From contig JBICIG010000067.1 in assembly GCA_043101605.1 (NCBI GenBank), positions 1-9,548 of the forward strand: a DNA stretch of 9,548 bases, in the 5' to 3' direction. The translations under genes and the position numbers were made by a program. Source of the stretch: JBICIG01 sp043101605. Its GTDB lineage: Bacteria > Planctomycetota > Phycisphaerae > Phycisphaerales > UBA1924. The notes beneath the pieces were generated by a model. That model was not told the DNA's origin, made no database searches, and was given only the letters and a program-made list of their open reading frames with translations. This document shows, piece after piece, positions 6,675 to 9,548 of this stretch. Positions within the stretch are counted from its first letter, which is position 1, and each line of letters begins with the position of its first letter.

Positions 6675-6681
6675 CGCCGCG
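6665..6681 (+). promoter_or_regulatory. Candidate -10 element (TATTCT) before the glycosyltransferase
   Basis: TATTCT at 6665-6670 lies eleven bases before the ATG at 6682, inside the first codons of the opposite-strand amidohydrolase. It resembles the element before the gene at 4778 in sequence and spacing, and here too there is neither a -35 nor a Shine-Dalgarno match. This supports a leaderless mRNA, as a weak inference. Confidence 0.3.
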
Positions 6682-7896
6682 ATGGTAGACCCCGACAACA
6701 TCCCGCCCGCGGAACCGAGCCGAGCAAGGGTCGCGCTCGCCCACGACTGGCTTGTCGGGATGCGAGGCGGGGAACTGGTGCTCGACCGTCTCGTGCGGCT
6801 GGTGCGAGATCATCACCACCCGGCGCACCTTTATTGCATGTTTGACTCGGGCGAGCCCCACACGCCCGCGATCGATGCGCTCGGCAAGCGCGTTTCGTTC
6901 CTGAATCGGCTGCCGGCGCGGGCGCGGCGGTGGCTGCTGCCGCTCTATCCGCGAGCCGTCGCGTCGCTCTCGAAGCGGCTTGCCCGCGACCACGCCCGCG
7001 AGCCGATCGACCTGGTCGTCTCGACGAGTTCGGCGGCGATCATGGGGCTGCGCTCGCCCGCGGGCGTCCCGCACCTCTGCTACTGCCACGCTCCGGCGCG
7101 GTATGTCTGGAGCCAGACGCGCGAGTATTCCGAGGGCTCGTCGCTGCGCGCCCTCGGGCTGCGGCTGTTCGGCCCGAGGTTTCGGGGGTGGAACCGCAGG
7201 GCGGCCGGGCGGGTGACGGGCTTCCTCGCCAACAGCGCGCACACCGCGCGCGAGATCGATCGCTGCTTCGGGCGCGACGCGGCCGTCGTCCACCCGCCGG
7301 TGCGGACCGACTTCTTCACGCCCGACGAGGATGCCGAGCGCGGCGAGCGGTGGCTGTTCGTCGGCGCGCTCGAACCCTACAAGCGCGCGGACCTGGCGAT
7401 CGCCGCGGCGATGGAGGCGGGCGTTCCACTCGACATCGTGGGAGATGGCTCGGACCGCGCGCGGCTTGAGCGGCTGGCGGCGCGCGCGCCGGGCGTGGCG
7501 TTCCTCGGACGCGTGCCCGATGAGCAACTCCGCGATCTCTACCGCACGCGGAGATGCCTGCTGTTTCCGCAGATCGAGGACTTCGGCATCGTCGCGGTCG
7601 AGGCGCAGGCGTGCGGGATGCCGGTGGTTGCGCGGCGTGCCGGGGGGGCGCTCGATTCGGTCATCGAGCATGAGACGGGCAGTTTCTTTGACGAGCCGAC
7701 TTCGCGGGCGATGCTGGCGGCGATCGAGCGACTGCCGAGCGGCGCCGACGCGGCGTGCCGACGCAACGCCGAGCGGTTCTCGGAGGAGGCGTTCGATCGT
7801 CGGATGCGTGAAGCGATCGAGCGCACGCTCGGGTCGACCGCGGGCGCCGGCACCGGTGATTCGCGCCCGGCACGAGCGTGCGGCGCGGGATCGTGA
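6682..7896 (+). CDS. Glycosyltransferase, GT4 family (WbaZ-like mannosyltransferase type)
   Basis: Transfers a sugar from a nucleotide-sugar donor to an acceptor, probably in surface polysaccharide or lipid glycan synthesis. The 404 residues form two Rossmann-like (GT-B) halves. The N-terminal half has RVALAHDWLVGMRGGE (16-31) and CYCHAPARYVWSQTREYS (133-150), as in mannosyltransferases of the WbaZ kind. The donor-binding half has LFVGALEPYKRADLAI (225-240), DIVGDG (251-256) and the retaining EX7E motif from E299 to E307 in EDFGIVAVEAQACGMPVVA, followed by GGALDSVIEHETGSFF. Donor and acceptor cannot be told from sequence. The last 20 or so residues are low-complexity. The start codon is 7 bp from that of the divergent amidohydrolase, and the gene converges on the flavin-reductase-like gene with a 9-bp gap. 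Confidence 0.95.
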   Translation: MVDPDNIPPAEPSRARVALAHDWLVGMRGGELVLDRLVRLVRDHHHPAHLYCMFDSGEPHTPAIDALGKRVSFLNRLPARARRWLLPLYPRAVASLSKRLARDHAREPIDLVVSTSSAAIMGLRSPAGVPHLCYCHAPARYVWSQTREYSEGSSLRALGLRLFGPRFRGWNRRAAGRVTGFLANSAHTAREIDRCFGRDAAVVHPPVRTDFFTPDEDAERGERWLFVGALEPYKRADLAIAAAMEAGVPLDIVGDGSDRARLERLAARAPGVAFLGRVPDEQLRDLYRTRRCLLFPQIEDFGIVAVEAQACGMPVVARRAGGALDSVIEHETGSFFDEPTSRAMLAAIERLPSGADAACRRNAERFSEEAFDRRMREAIERTLGSTAGAGTGDSRPARACGAGS

Positions 7897-7905
7897 AGCA
7901 GGTGT

Positions 7906-8367
7906 TCAGGCGGACTCGGTCTTGAAGACCTTGGCGGCGTGGACGAGCCCGACATAGAGCTCGTGGTCGGCTTCGAGATCGAAGTGGCGGACGACCTCGC
8001 AGTCGAAGCCGATGACGGCGCGGGTGGTGATCGGCGCGTCCGAGACGAGCGTGACGACCGGGAGCGAGTCGAACGGGTCGTGGCGTTCCTCGGGCTCGGT
8101 GGTGTCGTCGGAGTCGCGGAAGACGCGGGTGAGCAGCTTGTCGGAGGCTTCGATCTGGAAGAGGGAGAAGGCGCGGCTGTCGCGGATGAGCGGCTCGATC
8201 GCGTGCCCCTTGCGGACGGCGACGGAGATGAGCAGCGGCTCTTCTGCGCAGACCTGGGCGGATCGGGCGATGAGCCCGGCGCGGATGCCCTCGTAGGCCG
8301 ACGCGATGACGAAGACCCCGCCGGGGATTCGGAGCGCTGCTTCCCTGATCGCCGGCTCGCCGCCCAT
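7906..8367 (-). CDS. Flavin reductase-like, FMN-binding split-barrel protein
   Basis: The 153-residue product resembles the flavin reductase domain family, which binds FMN and can reduce it with NAD(P)H or serve as an oxidoreductase. Supporting stretches are LRIPGGVFVIASAYEGIRAGLIARSAQVCAEEP (about 12-44), LISVAVRKGHAIEPLIRDSRAFSLFQIE (about 46-73) and the closing beta/helix FDLEADHELYVGLVHAAKVFK (about 129-149). A family-typical GRVxxV-like loop is partly replaced by an acidic insert (SDDTTEPEERHDPFD, 86-100). The start at 8367 is chosen because AGAGG lies six bases upstream; an ATG two codons earlier (8373) abuts the same site too closely. The gene is divergent from mraZ by 259 bp. Confidence 0.82.
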   Translation of the reverse strand: MGGEPAIREAALRIPGGVFVIASAYEGIRAGLIARSAQVCAEEPLLISVAVRKGHAIEPLIRDSRAFSLFQIEASDKLLTRVFRDSDDTTEPEERHDPFDSLPVVTLVSDAPITTRAVIGFDCEVVRHFDLEADHELYVGLVHAAKVFKTESA

Positions 8368-8510
8368 GGACATCCTCTCGCGCGCCCCCCGGCCCGTCGG
8401 ATCGGCGGCGAGTGTACGGGGAGGCGGCGGGGGGCGCGCCGGGGCCTGGAAAGTGGTCTCCGGCGGGAGGGGCGTGTCGTGGTGGGAGCTTTTCCCCAAG
8501 CCTTCCAGAT

Positions 8511-8567
8511 TGGGGCGAATTGGGGGCGAAAGACGCCCGATGTGTTGCGTTGTGGGGCGAAGTGGGT
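8511..8567 (+). promoter_or_regulatory. MraZ-type operator: two pairs of TGGGN direct repeats
   Basis: TGGGG begins at 8511 and 8521 (10 bp apart), and TGGGG/TGGGT begin at 8553 and 8563 (again 10 bp apart). Pair two starts 42 bp after pair one, four helical turns. MraZ of E. coli is known to bind TGGGN direct repeats separated by 5 bp upstream of its own gene. Three of the repeats share the extension GGGGCGAA. The second pair lies between the candidate -35 and -10, which fits autorepression. Confidence 0.65.
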
Positions 8568-8572
8568 AAGAT
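8545..8572 (+). promoter_or_regulatory. Candidate mraZ promoter
   Basis: TTGCGT (8545-8550) and TAAGAT (8567-8572) are separated by 16 bp, a reasonable sigma-70-type pair in a GC-rich region. Transcription would start near 8579 and leave a leader of about 48 bases before the mraZ start. The spacer contains two TGGGN repeats. Confidence 0.5.
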
Positions 8573-8626
8573 TCCCATCCATGGGACGGAGCCCGCTCTG
8601 GAAACCACATCGAGAGGCGACCGCGG

Positions 8627-9106
8627 GTGCTGTTCACGGGCTACTCGGAACTATCGATCGACGCGAAGGGGCGTCTTGCGATTCCGGCGAAGTATCGGAA
8701 TGCGTGGAATCCGACTCGGGACGGGGGGGCGTGGTTCTGCGTCCCGTGGCCGGGCGGGGTGCTGAGGCTGTACACGGAGTCGGCGTTCGAGCGGATGGCT
8801 TCGCTCGAGGACGATTCGCTGACACCGTCGCCCGATCAGGCGGAGCTGGATGTGAATTTCTTCAGCCAGGCCGAGCGGCTGGAGATGGATGGAAGCGGTC
8901 GGATCATGCTGCCCAAGCGTCACCTGGCGCGGGTCGGGCTTGCCCAGGAAGGCTTGCCGAGTCCCGTGGCGGTGGTCGGCGCGAGGAATCGGCTGGAGAT
9001 CCGGCGGCGGGACGACTGGGACAGTTCGGAGGAAGACCGGTTCGAGCGCATGCCCGAGCTGGTCGAGAGGATCGAGAAGAACCGGGTCTCACGGAGGAAG
9101 GACTGA
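8627..9106 (+). CDS. mraZ: MraZ transcriptional regulator of the division and cell wall cluster
   Basis: MraZ is a ring-forming DNA-binding protein that usually heads and represses the dcw operon. The 159-residue product has two SpoVT/AbrB-like halves, each with the family motif: DAKGRLAIP at 12-20 and DGSGRIMLP at 88-96. The start MLFTGYSELSIDAKGR and the segment FFSQAERLEMD (79-88) are typical. Length is close to the usual 140-155 residues, with a charged tail. The start codon is GTG, with AGAGG nine bases upstream. Direct repeats of the MraZ-box type lie in the promoter. Unusually, rsmH does not follow directly: over 400 bases of structured sequence reach the contig end. Confidence 0.96.
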   Translation: MLFTGYSELSIDAKGRLAIPAKYRNAWNPTRDGGAWFCVPWPGGVLRLYTESAFERMASLEDDSLTPSPDQAELDVNFFSQAERLEMDGSGRIMLPKRHLARVGLAQEGLPSPVAVVGARNRLEIRRRDDWDSSEEDRFERMPELVERIEKNRVSRRKD

Positions 9107-9467
9107 CCCACTGCGAGCTCGTGCCGAGCATCGACCAGGACGAGTCGATGTTCGGGGTGGACTTCCCGCGAGCCGCCTGATTGCACCGCCGGCACCGGAG
9201 CCTCCTGACCTCCGGGCCGGCTTAGGACGAGAGCTCGCGGGAAACCGCGGGCGACGAGTACGGGAACGAAGGGCGTTGGGTCGCGAGAACGGACTCGTGG
9301 ACCGACGGCGGACAAGGGTGGCGCAAGGACGCGCCGCTGACGAACGCAGGCCCCGCCCCCGACGAATCCCAGCGTCCGGCCGACCCAATCGCCGACCGGA
9401 CGCGTTCACAACCGACTCTCCCGTCGACGGGGCTGCCACCACCGCCAAACACCGCCTCGTCGAACCA
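9107..9467 (+). ncRNA. Structured non-coding stretch after mraZ: candidate small RNA or long 3' UTR
   Basis: No convincing protein is encoded here. Several stems are visible on the plus strand: 9188-9221 (12 bp with one bulged A), 9236-9249 (five G-C pairs capped by a GAAA tetraloop), 9318-9337 (7 bp including one G-U) and 9372-9403 (8 bp). A strong terminator follows. A GNRA-capped helix plus terminator is what a structured RNA would show. I searched by eye for RNase P RNA, tmRNA and SRP RNA hallmarks and did not find them, and no separate promoter is clear. It could equally be the untranslated tail of mraZ or an attenuated leader of rsmH. Confidence 0.3.
9188..9221 (+). other. 12-bp bulged hairpin 82 bases after mraZ
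   Basis: GCCGGC (9188-9193) pairs with 9216-9221, then after one bulged A, CCGGAG (9195-9200) pairs with CTCCGG (9210-9215), closing a 9-base loop. Only TTAGG follows, so it is not a clear intrinsic terminator. It may mark the mraZ 3' end or the start of a structured RNA. Confidence 0.5.
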
Positions 9468-9505
9468 CCAGCCGATCCGGGAATCCGGGTCGGCTGGGTG
9501 TTTTT
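9468..9505 (+). terminator. Rho-independent terminator
   Basis: CCAGCCGATCCGG (9468-9480) pairs with CCGGGTCGGCTGG (9485-9497) in a 13-bp stem with one G-U pair and a GAAT loop, followed by GTG and TTTTT (9501-9505). The T-run shows it acts on plus-strand transcripts. It is the clearest intrinsic terminator in the window and would end transcription from mraZ or from an RNA gene between 9107 and 9467. Confidence 0.85.
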
Positions 9506-9531
9506 GGGGTCGTCGGCGGGGTGGATCCGGC

Positions 9532-9548
9532 AGATCGGAAGAGCACAC
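9532..9548 (+). other. Illumina TruSeq adapter sequence (assembly artefact)
   Basis: The last 17 bases, AGATCGGAAGAGCACAC, equal the start of the standard TruSeq read-1 adapter. They are not genomic. The reverse-strand frame that begins here reads as the well-known artefact peptide start CSSDL. Real sequence ends at 9531. Confidence 0.97.

Noticed and set aside
5926..7671. Minus-strand open frame of 581 codons
   Set aside because: It is antisense to the glycosyltransferase and overlaps the amidohydrolase in another frame. Its Arg/Pro/His-rich composition is that of a GC-rich shadow frame.
7939..9180. Plus-strand open frame of 413 codons
   Set aside because: It overlaps the flavin-reductase-like gene antisense and mraZ in another frame. 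Only its last 20 codons after mraZ look protein-like, and no well-placed start or ribosome site supports a separate small gene.
9107..9467. RNase P RNA or tmRNA
   Set aside because: I saw neither the conserved GAGGAAAGTC block of RNase P RNA nor a tRNA-like T-arm and CCA end of tmRNA.
9099..9531. Plus-strand frame open to the contig end, considered as rsmH
   Set aside because: The translation is Arg/Pro/Ala-rich and lacks the His-x-Pro-Val and glycine-rich SAM-binding motifs expected at the RsmH N-terminus.
9222..9548. Minus-strand open frame starting at the contig end
   Set aside because: Its first codons come from adapter sequence and the remainder is antisense to the terminator region.

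Overview
The window is GC-rich bacterial chromosomal DNA with very high G/C at third codon positions. No genes are recognisably from phage, plasmid or transposon. Gene content, protein sequence style and base composition suggest a member of the Planctomycetota, perhaps a Phycisphaerae-like lineage, but that placement is an impression from the proteins and was not tested. The right end (9532-9548) is Illumina adapter sequence, so this is a contig end and real genome stops at about 9531.

Left part, minus strand: the ribosomal/RNA polymerase operon reads leftwards as rplK (L11), rplA (L1), rplJ (L10), rplL (L7/L12) and the first 221 codons of rpoB. rplK-rplA-rplJ are packed tightly, with Shine-Dalgarno sites lying inside or across the preceding stop codon. 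Two long spacers break the operon. The 238-bp rplJ-rplL spacer is full of hairpins, including a tandem pair of 22-bp units. The 357-bp rplL-rpoB spacer holds an 11-bp GC hairpin followed by a plausible promoter, which would allow polymerase and ribosomal protein levels to be set separately. secE and nusG, often found upstream of rplK, are not there.

Middle: a secreted tyrosine/glycine-rich protein with a TPR-like C-terminus (minus, 3601-4686) is divergent from a predicted lipoprotein (plus, 4778-5440). The lipoprotein converges on a metal-dependent amidohydrolase (minus, 5550-6674). Between those two 3' ends is a perfect 16-bp parS-type palindrome at 5482-5497, which suggests a ParB-loaded, origin-proximal location. 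The amidohydrolase start codon lies 7 bp from that of a divergent family 4-type glycosyltransferase (plus, 6682-7896).

Right: a small flavin-reductase-like protein (minus, 7906-8367) is divergent from mraZ (plus, 8627-9106). The mraZ upstream region carries two pairs of TGGG(N) direct repeats at 10-bp spacing, one pair lying between a candidate -35 and -10, which fits MraZ autoregulation. mraZ is not followed at once by rsmH. About 360 bp of hairpin-rich sequence with no recognisable protein ends in a strong intrinsic terminator (9468-9505), so mraZ either has a long structured 3' UTR or is followed by a small non-coding RNA.
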